Assembly (NCBI GenBank): GCA_037447655.1
Contig: JBBHKE010001088.1
Span: 20,195-84,194, forward strand
From: Zygnema cylindricum
Lineage: Eukaryota; Streptophyta; Zygnematophyceae; Zygnematales; Zygnemataceae
Direction: 5' to 3'
Length of the DNA: 64,000 nt
Of the stretch, positions 24,548-35,600 are shown in pieces (the stretch's first letter is position 1; each line of letters opens with the position of its first letter). Made by a program: the position numbers and the translations under genes. A model generated the notes under the pieces. It searched no databases. It had not been told where the DNA came from and saw only the letters and a program-made list of their open reading frames with translations.

Positions 24548-26155
24548 TTAGGTACTCATATTTTTATCCATGATACTCACCCCATTTTCTGAACTTTCCT
24601 CACTCTCTCCCATGGAATTCTTTCCGCTGTCACTTTCTATTTTTATCCCCAATAAATATTTCTCCTCCCCTAAACCTTTCATTAAATATTCCTCTACTCC
24701 CCTATCTTTTAAAACCCCCTCTAGATTTACTTCTCCCCTTTCCTCGGAATCCGTTGAAGTATCCCTTTCCGACCAGTTTTCTGTTTCCAAAATATCTATA
24801 AAATTATCCTCATTATATTTATCTTTCCCTTTTTCAATTATAGATTCTAGATCTGCCTTTCTATACTCCTTGACAACCACATCATGTCTAACTCCCTTAA
24901 GTTCCTCCCTTCCCTTTACTTCCCTTATACCTCCAAAAGCACACTGTTGCTTTCGTGGAATTTCTGTGTACTTTTCTCTCTTCTCCATTCTACCAATGTG
25001 GAGAAGCTCTAAGATTTCTTTATCCTCTTTTTGCTCTTCCCTTTCTTCCTCCTCATCCACATTCCAACTTCTAAGTTCTTCCAAACAAGGACACTCCTCT
25101 ATATAGTGACCCGGTTCTCTACAAAAGAAGCAAACACCCTTTTTCAAAGCTCCCCTTTCTTTTCCTCTCCCTCTCTTTCCACCAAAGTTCCGATAAGGTT
25201 TACCTTTGTCTTTCTTCCTCTCATCACGCTTCCGCTCAACACCGCTGTTCCTCTCATCACGCTTCCGCCAATCACAACCGTTCCTCTCATCACGCTTCCG
25301 CCAATCACCACCAGCTGTAAAGGCAGTTACCCTCTCACTTCCCCTACGAAGCTCCAAAGTGCTTTCCCTCACAAGAATTATTCTTATGGTAAAGCTCCAA
25401 GTCCATGAAGAGCCATCCATTGCCTGCATACGATTAATGATGTTTTCGTACTCATCTGGGAGTTTCATGAGTAGTGTATTGATCTTTCTCTCCTCAGATT
25501 CTACATACCCCACACTAGCAAGCTCAACATATAACGCAGCAATATCATTGCAAAACTCTATCATGTTACCGCCTTTATAAACATAGGCCTCTATTTCCTG
25601 TTTTACTAACTGCTGCCTCTGAATAGTCTCACTCTTATAAATCTCCGTTAGTGTTTCCCATATTTCCGAAGACTTTGTAAGACTTAAAAGAGTGATAGCT
25701 ATGGACTTAGACACATATCTAAGTATAAGATGTTTTGCTATAGTGTTTTTATACTCCAAAATTTTACTATCATTTTCTTCAGTTTTACTTATAACCCCTC
25801 TAAGTGAAGATGTGGCGGAGAGCATAGCTCCCCTCACCATAAGTGTCCCTTTATCCTTGCTCCCTTTTCCCCCTTCCATGGCAATATTTTTCCCTTCACC
25901 AACAGTTGCATCTGAAATACAGTTGGTTTTCTGGGAAGCCCCAAATGATTCTCCGTAGTGAGTTCCTCCAAAGCCCGGTGGCGGACACCTCACTTGTCCC
26001 GAAACAATTCCCCATAAGTGCTTCTCGAAAAGCAATCCCTCCATAGTAAACTCCCAATAAGTGAAGTCTGTTCCATCGAACATAGGAACCCTAGATGGTG
26101 GGCCCATAACCTGAAATTCTATGGGCTCCATTGCCCACAGAATTCGCAGATCCAA
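24548..26155 (-). CDS. Gag polyprotein of non-autonomous element A
   Basis: An open frame of 535 codons, the longest in the window. The listed start lies in the LTR; residues 17-24 (VMGPPSRV) cover the primer site. Order: MFDGTDFTYWE motif near the N-terminus; a copia Gag region of the UBN2/retrotran_gag type (about residues 120-270, with IWETLTEIYKSETIQRQQ and YVYKGGNMIEFCND); a repeated RNGCDWRKRDE basic stretch (about 285-330); a CCHC knuckle CFFCREPGHYIEEC (about 350); and an acidic tail. Near the end, EEKYLLGIKIESDSGKN is a remnant of the copia RT segment EARYILGIQMERD. No protease motif is seen. Gag would form particles and bind element RNA, with enzymes supplied in trans; that is inference from the domains. 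Confidence 0.8.
   Translation of the reverse strand: MDLRILWAMEPIEFQVMGPPSRVPMFDGTDFTYWEFTMEGLLFEKHLWGIVSGQVRCPPPGFGGTHYGESFGASQKTNCISDATVGEGKNIAMEGGKGSKDKGTLMVRGAMLSATSSLRGVISKTEENDSKILEYKNTIAKHLILRYVSKSIAITLLSLTKSSEIWETLTEIYKSETIQRQQLVKQEIEAYVYKGGNMIEFCNDIAALYVELASVGYVESEERKINTLLMKLPDEYENIINRMQAMDGSSWTWSFTIRIILVRESTLELRRGSERVTAFTAGGDWRKRDERNGCDWRKRDERNSGVERKRDERKKDKGKPYRNFGGKRGRGKERGALKKGVCFFCREPGHYIEECPCLEELRSWNVDEEEEREEQKEDKEILELLHIGRMEKREKYTEIPRKQQCAFGGIREVKGREELKGVRHDVVVKEYRKADLESIIEKGKDKYNEDNFIDILETENWSERDTSTDSEERGEVNLEGVLKDRGVEEYLMKGLGEEKYLLGIKIESDSGKNSMGESEESSENGVSIMDKNMST
26097..26111 (-). other. Primer-binding site of A
   Basis: GGTTATGGGCCCACC on the minus strand directly follows the LTR end (TTTCA). 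It is a full 15-base complement to the plant tRNA-iMet anticodon arm. It is also translated as part of Gag (VMGPP). Confidence 0.78.
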
Positions 26156-27206
26156 AAGAAGCTAATCTAGATAGTGCCGACTCCAAGTTGATATAAACTC
26201 AAATGAATGATCCCTTGACAATTAGAACCCCAATAAACCTTCACCCGTGTGAAGAGAAGACCTTCTGTGTGCTCAGTTCTACCACAGAATGCAAAGCTTG
26301 AATATGTGGTTTTGGACAATATTCCCCACTTTGACTTTCCCACTGAATAAGCGCCACCCTGGCACGCAATGACTCTAACCGACTACACCCCTGTGTAGAT
26401 TGGACTCCCCTGAGTCCGCAGCAAAAAGAATCACTGAATTTGCTCACCCGAGCATTAAGTTATGGCTGGTCAAAGTTGACCTTTATAGTTACAAGCTCTC
26501 TTAGAGAGAGGTACCTAAATATCACTAAGTCTTGGTCTGCCTACTCACGACTACCTACTACTAAACCCTAGTCCAATAGGAACACTATATAGTACAAGAA
26601 GGTACGATGGGCGATGTACTTATTGTACGGCCATTGTACGACATGGTCTACAAGGTGACATGTGCCAAATCGGGAGCCATGGTTCCTCCTCCCATCTTCT
26701 CCGATGTCAAATAATGTGGCGCCACGTGGCACCGCGTGACGCTATTCCCAAAGGCCGCCGAAAGCTTATTGCGGGTGGCGGCTGTAATGGTGGCCGTCCG
26801 ATCAATTGTATTTATACGGCTTCGATTCGCTTCCATGCATCAATTGATTAATGCGTGTTTTCGTTAGTCTGCTGCGAATTAGTCCTTTGAATCAATAGAT
26901 AAATATGCGTGAAACGTCTCACGTGTATCGTTTCGTAACGTTAATGGATAAGGCGTTGGTCTATTTAGTAGCCTACAGATCCTGGTTCAAGTCCGGCCGG
27001 CGGCTGTATTTTGCTAAAACTAGTAAAATACTTTCTAATTCATTCTGCCTTTTTCTAAATGATGCGGCAACCATGGCGTGCCTTTTATCCTCTCTTTCTC
27101 TCTCTTTACATTCTAACTAAAATATAGAAGTGAACTATTAGTCACCTCTTTTCAACACTCTATTTATTTTTCCAATACAGACCTAGAAAATACATAAATT
27201 TCAACA
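26112..27206 (-). repeat. 5' LTR of A
   Basis: 1095 bp, element strand TGTTGAAATTTATG to AGAATTTCA. It shares tattttctaggtct near the start with the B, E and G LTRs. The Gag ATG lies near its 3' end. Confidence 0.93.
26936..27003 (+). other. tRNA-Arg-like segment in A 5' LTR (antisense)
   Basis: ttaatggataagg (26941-26953) and ggttcaagtcc (26984-26994) match Pol III A- and B-box patterns at tRNA spacing. The segment aatggataaggcgttggtct resembles the D-arm to anticodon-stem stretch of plant tRNA-Arg genes. The anticodon stem does not close and no acceptor stem is seen, so it is not a functional tRNA. Confidence 0.6.
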
Positions 27207-27706
27207 CCAACAAATACTGACGATGCATGACTAGATCACTATCACTTTACGTTGTCGGAACTTTGGTGTAAATATTTGGTAGAACATAATTTTGTTTGTA
27301 GTGAATTAGTTGTTTAGTGTTGAGAATGTGATTTATGACATACCTTCAGTATACAGGTATACTCACAGTATTTTTGTGTTAGAATGTTAGATGTATGGCT
27401 GGAATGCCTCCGTACAGCTTAGTGTAGCTTCAGTGTATAGAAGTAGGACTTAGTAAATTTTGATTTATTAGGAACAAATGATATGAAAAAACTGTACACT
27501 CAGTTTTATGAAAATTCACCTCTGAATATCTCACAGATATGTGAGCAGAATTAAATGAAATTTTATGTGTGTGTTCTTTTGTATGATATCTACATTGTAG
27601 TAGATTTGTAGGACTATTGTGTCCCTCTATTGAATGTTATTTTCTGTCAAAGTTGTTGTTTTGTCATTTGTATTTGAGGAAGCTTCCTCTCTTGTTTTGT
27701 TCTAGA

Positions 27707-30700
27707 ATGACTACTACTGCTGCCTTTTCTTCATCTTCAGTACCAGCAGTTGTCTCAAAACAACAGATCACGGGCCCACCTTCACGAATTCGAGTCTTTT
27801 ATGGACGTAAATATTTGTATTGGGCAGAAACGGTTAAGTCTTACTTCAAGCAAGTGAAACTTATTGATGTCTTAAATGGATCCCTAGCAGAATCTGATGC
27901 CAACTTTGATGAGAAAAACGACCACGCTTTGCATTTAGTGAAGCTTATGATATCATAAGAATTGCATATGACATTTATTAATGTTACAAAGGCATCACAT
28001 TTGTGGGATGCTTTGCAATCTTCTTATGTTAAAGTTAGTGACCAGCATGAGATTATAATTGTTGGTCACATCTATGAGTATAAATACACAGGCGGTAGCA
28101 TGGTGGAATACAGTAATAGGTTTTGAATGTTATTGTCAAAAAATACATGTTCTCGGGGGACTTTCTCCCCTTATCATCAGGTCATGATTCTCTTAAAGGG
28201 GCTACCTACTGAATATAAATGAGCCTCGGATAAAATGAAAAAATTGTCCAAACCTCTTTGGAACTTGCAAACAGCTATATAGTTTATCTTGTTAGAAGAA
28301 GCCACTCAAATAGTTTTAGGATTAGGGTAACTAGCTGTAGCCTTCACGGCTCAATTTCAGAGAGAAAGTAGAAATCAAGGGAATCAGTTTAATCTCCAAT
28401 TTGAGAAATGTGTTTATTGCTATATTGATGGTCACTCCTTCAAAGCTTTTCCTTTGTATATAAAAGCTCTTGAAATAGGAAACTTCCGGAAAAGATGGAG
28501 ACATCGCGGACCTTCTATTCCTCAAACAACCCTGAATAAAACTGTTGCGTTTTCTGCGGAGGATACGGAATTGGAGAAATAGAAGATCGGGGAAGAAAAA
28601 CCTGATGTGACCAGTTTTCCGAAAACGGATGACAAAGAGTTCTTTGCTCTTGCCAAACTTGACATGATGCAAGGAGAAAAGGACCTCGGATGGATAATGG
28701 ATTCCGGCAGCTCTTCACACATGTGCTGGAACAAGTCTTGGTTTAAAGAGATGTCTTCTATTCCATTACGTCAGATCTTTTATACTTGTGGCTATGCTAT
28801 TCAATCAAATGCCAAATGAAATATAGATCTGGATTGTGTGATAGATGGAAAAGGTTGTTCAGAGAACTCTGTACGATGTCTTGTATGTTCTTAAGTTTAA
28901 GAAAATTTTGTTTTCTACGTCTTTATCTGAAAGCAAAGGCTTTGAGGTTCTCCAGAAAAATGGCAAGAAAATAGTTAGCAAGGATGGAAGAGTAGCTCTA
29001 GTAGGAACTAGAGGCCCAAACTTTTTGTACCGCATGGACCTCGCTAATAAAATTGATTTGCTAACTCCAGTGTCCTTTGTGATAGTGTTTTGTGGCATAA
29101 AAGACTTGGTCATGTGCATCATGAGAGACTTACTAAGATGATAAAGAATGATATGATAGAGGGAGTCAAACTCGATCAAAAAGAGTCTCATGTTTGTGAT
29201 GGTTCTGCTCTCGGAAAGCTTTACAAGCTTCCCCTCCCACAAGTTTCTGATCATCGAGCCACAGATCTCCTTGGTATTATTCACTCTGATGTCTTCGCCC
29301 CTTCCAAAGTTCTCTCTCTTAGTGGCAACTGCTATTTTGTCACCTTTACAGACGACAACTCTCGGTACAGTCGCTTATATTTCATGAAGGAGAAGAGCGA
29401 AGTCTTCACTCACTTTAAGCACTACAAAATCTGGGCGGAGAAACTTCACGGCAAATCTATTCTTGCTTTGAGGACGGATAACAGTGTAGAGTATGTATCC
29501 CATGCCTTTGCTGATTTCTTGAAAAAAAATGGTATCTCTCGTGAATTTGGTGCTCCGTACACACTGGAACAAAATGGTGTGGCTGAGAGACTTAATCAAA
29601 CTTTGACTCAATGTGCTCGCTCTATGATGGCCGATAAAAGTGTAGATCTAAAGTTTTGGGGGGAAGCTTTTCATTTTGCTTCCTAGATCAAAAATAGAGT
29701 AGAAACCCGAGCTGTTAAGGGTAAAACACCTTATGAAGTATGGACAGGCAGAAAAGCAAATGTTGGTCATCTTAGAGTCTTCGGATGCAAATGCTTTATC
29801 TTGGATAATCTTCCTAATTGGAAGCTTAGACCAAAATCTGTACCTGGTGTTATCTTAGGCAATAATGATGAATTTGCAGGTTATAGAGTGTATAACCCTC
29901 AGAGAGGATGCCTTCAGACAGCCAAGAATATTCAAATTAAAGAAGAGAGTCAATCTATGGATGTTTTTAGTATGGATGCAGCTGAAAGGAATGAGAAAAT
30001 ACATGAGTATGTCATTCTTGAGCAGGTACCTTTTACTCCATCTCCTTCTACTTCCCCTACCTCTCTTCCGAATGTCTTTGGGCCGTCAGATCCTACTTTT
30101 GGAGCTGCTCCTACCACTACACTCCCTTTGCGGAACACTAGGGGACCAACAGTTCTTGCGTCAGATTTTCCAAGGGGAAGAAGACAAAGCAGCCGCCTTC
30201 AAGGCGACCGAGTGGAAAGTGTTTTTTTTAGAAGCACAGGGGAGCCGCTTACTATTCAGGAAGCCTTTTCCGTTCCTGAAAAGGAACATTGGATCTCGGC
30301 TGCAAATGATGAAATAAAATCAATTATGGAAGCCCAAACTTGGAAACTTGTGGAGCTCCCACCGAACAGGAAAGCTATCGGTTGTAAGTGGGTCTTCAAA
30401 TTAAAATTGAATCCTGATAATACAATTGAAAGATATAAAGCTAGACTGGTCGCTAAGGGATATAGTTAGAAGGAGGGAATTAATTATGAAGTGACCTTCT
30501 CTCCTATGGTTCGTTTTTCTACTGTGAGAGTTTAATTGTCTTTTGCTGCAATAGAGGATATGAAATTGCATCAGATGGACATTAAAACAGCTTTCTTGCA
30601 TGGTGATTTGGAAGAAGTAATTTATATGAAGCAGCAAGATAATGTATGCTGAAAAAGGGAAAGAATATCTGGTCTGTAAAGTGTTAAAGTCCTTGTAAGG

Positions 30701-31818
30701 TCTGAAACAGGCTTCGAGACAATGGAACCTGAAGTTAGATAAGTTTTTAACAAATCTTGGCTTTACCGAATCATTTTAGATCACCCAGTCTATTTAATGC
30801 AAGGTGAGGATGGAGTGATTTATGTGGTAGTATATGAAGATGATTTGCTGTTGATTAGAAAATCTATCAATGAAATCAATAAAATTAAATCAGATCTGAA
30901 TTCTCGGTTTGAAATGAAGGACTTGGTGAGGCTAAGTATAATCTAGGAATTCAGGTAGAAAGAGATAGGAAACAAAAAATTATTTATCTAACTCAGAAAG
31001 AAGCAATCGGGAACATGCTAGAAAAGTTTGGTATGTCAGAAGCAAAGGGGAGTGCCACCCCTATAGAATTCAGGCAGAAGTTGGAGGGTACGGAAACGGA
31101 TGGTGGTGTTTTGGTTGATGATTTTTTGTATTCAGGGGAGGCAGATTCTATGTCTTCCATTCCTTACAGGCACATTGTCGGTAGCCTCATCTATTTCATG
31201 AACTGTACTCGTCCGGACATCGCAGCCGCAGTTGGAGCCTTGAGCCAAAGCCTGCAAAATTTGAGGAAGTCGGACTAGGAGGCAGCAAAGAGAGTTCTTC
31301 GCTATCTTGCAGGAACTCGAAATCTTAAACTCACTCTCGGTGAAGAGGAAGTTAAAAAAAATACATAGAGCGATGCGAGCTACAAAGATATACGCAGCCG
31401 ACGCTCCACCACCAAATACATTCTAAAGATCGGAAGTGAAACTTGCTGCTGGACCAACAAACTTCAGAAGGTAACAGCTCAGTCTACCATGGAGGCTGAG
31501 TACATGGCTGCCAGCTCGGCAGTTAAGGAGCTACTTTGGGTAAAGTCTATACTCCAAGAGCTTCTCTTTATGCAATATGGACCACAGATAGTATGGTGTG
31601 ACAATCAGGCAACAATCGCTATTGCATCTAATCCCAATCATCACTTTCAGAGTATGCACATTGATATCAAGCTACATTTTGTAAGAGAAATGGTGATGGG
31701 AAAAGTCCGGAAGTTGAGTTATTTACCGGATGAGCAAATGGTGGCTGATATGATGATGAAACCATTACCTGCACCCAAATTGAGGTTCTGTAGAGTCGCA
31801 TGTGGACTAAGTGACTAG
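27707..31818 (+). pseudogene. Gag-pol of C1, broken
   Basis: Gag starts in the LTR and passes through ITGPPSRI at the primer site. The zinc knuckle at about 28410 (CVYCYIDGHSFKAF) has lost its last Cys. The protease motif IMDSGSSSHMCWNK is at about 28695-28735, pre-integrase LWHKRLGHVHHERL at about 29090, and the integrase core TFTDDNSRYSR/RTDNSVEYVS at 29340-29500. The RT begins at about 30240 (EPLTIQEAFSVPEKEHW); its catalytic box at about 30830 reads YEDD. RNase H runs 31015-31818 and ends with ADMMMKPLPAPKL. Stops are scattered (about 27957, 28100-28340, 29680, 30467, 30530-30950). Confidence 0.88.
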
Positions 31819-31938
31819 CAAAGTCTAAAGCTTTAAAGGAGTGTTGTTTTTCGAAAGCTTTAGTCATCTCTATGCCTCAACTGGGAGGGAGAGAGAGCAG
31901 TTCAGGACTTATGTTATTTTTGGTTGAGTTCAGTTCAG

Positions 31939-32642
31939 TGTTGTTTTGAAAGCTTTAGTCCTGACTAAGCTTCATAGGTGAGGGGAGTGTTTTCTCAGTA
32001 CTTAGAATATTTTGTGAAAGTCTGGTTCATAATGTACCAGAATTAATGTTACAGTGAACAACGAGGGAGTTCACAATGTGACACACTTCAAGACACGTGT
32101 CGGTAAATGAGACACTCTACAAAGATCCGTTGGTACTATTCAGACTTACCATAAAGACCGAAGTGTCTCATTTCAGATTCTCTCTGTATGACATACCTTG
32201 ACATATTCAGGTATCCTCTTCTAGATAGTAGATATTAATGATGTATGGCTGGTTTGCCTTCTTTGCTGAGTTAGGGCAATAAGTGGCTCATAGCTCTTAG
32301 AAAAATAGATCTTTTAGGTATAAGAATAGGACTTAGTCATTTCAAAATTAGGAACTTGTTGTATCAAAATTATGCTGTGACGTTTTTGATATCTTTGACT
32401 GAGAATATATCCCAGATCTGTTTGCAAATTTCTAAGTAAATTTGCACTTGTGTTCTTTTGTGTATTATCTGCATTGTGTCAGATTTGTAGGCCATTTGGT
32501 TGCCTAAATTATCTTTGGTTGTGTTCCAAAGTTGTGTGTATTTTTTTAAGCATCTGTGAGAGCTTCTTGCTTATCTTAATTCTGTGATGACTACTCCAGC
32601 ATCATCTTCATCTTCAGTTGGTGTAGTAGTCACAAAACAACA
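31939..32642 (+). repeat. 5' LTR of C2
   Basis: 704 bp, TGTTGTTTTGAAAGC to cacaaaacaaca. The Gag ATG is at 32587, inside the LTR. The primer-site equivalent at 32643 reads GGTCACGGGCCCACC, keeping GGGCCCACC but not the TTAT part seen in the other families. Confidence 0.92.
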
Positions 32643-35600
32643 GGTCACGGGCCCACCCTCACGGATCCCAGTTTTGAATGGAAGGAAATACATCTATTGG
32701 TCTGATCTGGTTGAGTCATATTTCACTCAAGTTAAATTGTTTGATGTAGTTGATGGCAGCCTTGCTGAAACTGAAGCATCCTATAATGGGAAAAATCAGC
32801 AAGCTCTGCATTTGTTGAAGTTAATGATCACAGAAGATCTACTTATGTCACATATCAAAATGAAAAAGGCATCGAAAAGATGGTCTTCCTTGAAAACCAT
32901 CTATTTGAAAGCTAATGACCAACATGAAATAATCACAGCTGGGAACATTTTTGATTATAAGTATACAGGAGGTAGCATGGCTGAATATTGTAATGGTCTT
33001 AGGCTTTTGTTGGCAAAAAATGCATGTTCAGGGGAGAACTTTTCCCCTTATCATTAGGCTATGATTCTTATGCGAGGTCTTTCGAGGAATATAAAGGAGC
33101 CTTGGCTGATTTGAGAAAGTTGGATAAGTCAGCCTTGAACTTAGCAACAGCTATAAAAGTAGTATTAGAAGAGGAATCTACTGTTGTAGCTTTTAATCCA
33201 AGAAAATCATATGTAGCTTTTAATGCACAGTATCAAGGAAACATATCTCAGGGGTATCAAGGCTTTTAGCCTAATAACAAGTGTGTCTAGTGTTATAATC
33301 AAGGACATCTGTACAAACAGTGTCCTAATTTTCTTAAAGCTTGTGAGATAGGTGTGTTCAGAAATGGATGGAGGCCAAAATGGATCTACAAGCCACAAAA
33401 GAGACCACATACACCACTGACTCTTCCTTCCAAAACCGAAGCATTTTCAGCTGATACACCGAGATCGGTTGACAAGGGGAAGGCGCCAGATGTCGTCAAT
33501 TTTCCAAAAATTGATGACAAAGATTTCTTTGCCCTTGCAAAACTGATGGAGGGAGACAAAGACCACGGGTGGATCATGGTTTCAGGAAGCTCATCTCACA
33601 TGTGCTGGAACAAAGCTTCCTTCACAAATCTACAACCTATTCCAACAAGGCAGATCTATTATGCTTGTGGTGCCACAGTTGAAGCAAAGGCTCAAAGAAC
33701 TGTCATCCTTATGTGTGAGATAGATGGACACGCAGTTCCTAGAACTCTCTATGATGTATTGTATATTCCTCAGTTCAAAAAGAACTAGTTTTCTACCTCA
33801 GTTGCAAAAAGTAGAGGTTTTGAAATACTTCAGAAACAAGGAAAGAAAATAGTCAGCAAAGAGGGAAGGGTAGCCATAATGTGAACTAGAGGCCCAAATA
33901 ATTTGTACCGGATGGACCTGGTGAATACATATTCTTTTGTTTACTCTAGTGTCTTATCTGATAATGTTTTGTGGCATAAGAGGTTGGGTCATGTTCATTA
34001 TGAAAAATTGGATAAGATGGTTAAAAATAATATGGTAGAAGGAGTTAAGCTTGGTCAGCAACAGTCAAGTATTTGTGATGGTTGTGCTTTGGGCAAGCTT
34101 TTTAAACTTCCCTTACACCAAGCTGCAGATTTCAGAGCGACTAATATCTTAGAACTTGTTACATAGCTGTGTGGGGACCCTCTAAAGTACCATCTCTTGC
34201 TGGCAACAAATATTTTGTCACATTCAAAGATGACTTCTCCAGATTCAGCAGAATCTATTTTATGAAGGAGAAAAAAGAAGTCTTCACCCACTTCAAACAC
34301 TTTCGGATCTGGGCGGAGAAACTTCATGGTAGATCAATTCTCTCTTTAAGATCTGATAATGGAGGTGAATATACTTCCAATGAGTTTGCTGCTTATTTAA
34401 AAGAAAATGCTATATCTCACCAGTTCAGTGTGCCTTACACTCTTGAGCAGAATGGAGTCTCAGAAAGGCTAAAGAGAACTCTAACTGAGAGTGTCAAATA
34501 TATGATGTCTGGTAAAGGAATAGATATTAAATTCTGGGCTGAAGCTAACCAAACTGCAACATATATTAGGAACATATAAGAAACTAGATCTGCTCAGGGA
34601 ATTACACCTTATGAAGTGTAGACTGGCAGAGAACCAGATGTCAGTCACTTCAGAGTTTTTGGTAGCAAGTGCTTTGTACTAGATAATCTACCAAACTGGA
34701 AACTGAGTCCAAAGTCTAAACCTGGAATCTTTATGGGATATGATGATAAATTTGTAGGATATATAATTTATTTTCCTCAGAAACATACCATCAAGATTGC
34801 TATAAATGTTCAAGTAAAGGATGAGAGTGAGTCCATAGATGTATTTAGTTTGGATGAGAATGAAAAGAAAGAAAAACTGCAAGAATATGTCATCTTGGAT
34901 CAGATTCCCTTTCAGTCTGCTGTAACTTCTACTTCTTCTTCTACTAGATCGCAAAATACTGGAGTACCATCAGCTACTGAACAACAAACAACAACTGATC
35001 CTCTCTTTCCAAGACCTCAAGGTGAAGCTCGATATCCAACAGTTCTAGCCTCAGATTTTCTAGGGGGAAGAAGACAGAGTTCTTGTTTAAGGGGAGAACA
35101 AGTTCAATATGCTTTTTCTGCAAGCACCGGGGAGCCTCTTACCATTCACGAGGCATTTTTTGTTCCTGAAAATAATCATTAAATCTCAGTTGCAAATGAT
35201 GAGATGAGATCGCTTCTACCGGATCGAAAAGCCATAGGCTACAAGTGGGTCTTCAAATTGAAGCTCAACCTAGACAACACCATTGAAAGGTATAAAGCTC
35301 GTTTGGTTGCAAAGGGTTTTAGTCAAAAGGAAGGAATAGACTATGAGAAAACCTTCTCTCGTGTTGTCAGGTTTCTTACGGTCAGAGTCTTGCTATCTTT
35401 AGCTGTAATTGAGAATATGGAATTGCATCAAATGGATGTTAAAACTGCCTTCTTGCATGGAGACTTAGAGGAAGTAATCTATATGAAACAACCTGAAGGT
35501 TATGTAGAAAAAGGAAAGGAAAATCTAGTTTGTAAACTGTTGAAATCATTGTATGGATTGAAACAGGCTCCACGATAGTGGAATTTGAAGTTGGATGAGT

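Larger units (their letters stand above)
23028..27206 (-). mobile_element. A, gag-only (non-autonomous) copia-like LTR retrotransposon
   Basis: 4179 bp with two LTRs of about 1096 bp and perfect duplications ccaac (23023-23027 and 27207-27211). The empty site is preserved in the other C1 LTR at 37597-37601. The internal region is only 1988 bp and encodes Gag plus a short tail with RT/RNase H remnants; protease, integrase and the catalytic RT core are missing. It must have depended on proteins of a full-length relative. Confidence 0.92.
22734..27765 (+). repeat. 5' LTR of C1, interrupted by element A
   Basis: Pieces 22734-23027 and 27212-27765 together make about 848 bp, from TGTTGTTTTTTGAAAG to the caaaacaaca end. 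The uninterrupted counterpart around 37590-37610 reads straight through the A insertion point, which proves the junction. The end encodes the Gag start MTTTAAFSSSS (ATG at 27707). Confidence 0.9.

Noticed and set aside
24570-25580. Long plus-strand open frames opposite the Gag of element A
   Set aside because: They are antisense shadows of a 535-codon Gag frame; Ser/Leu/Pro-rich and without recognisable domains.
26936-27003. Functional tRNA genes in LTRs
   Set aside because: No 7-bp acceptor stem or closed anticodon stem could be formed; only the A- and B-box portions are tRNA-like.
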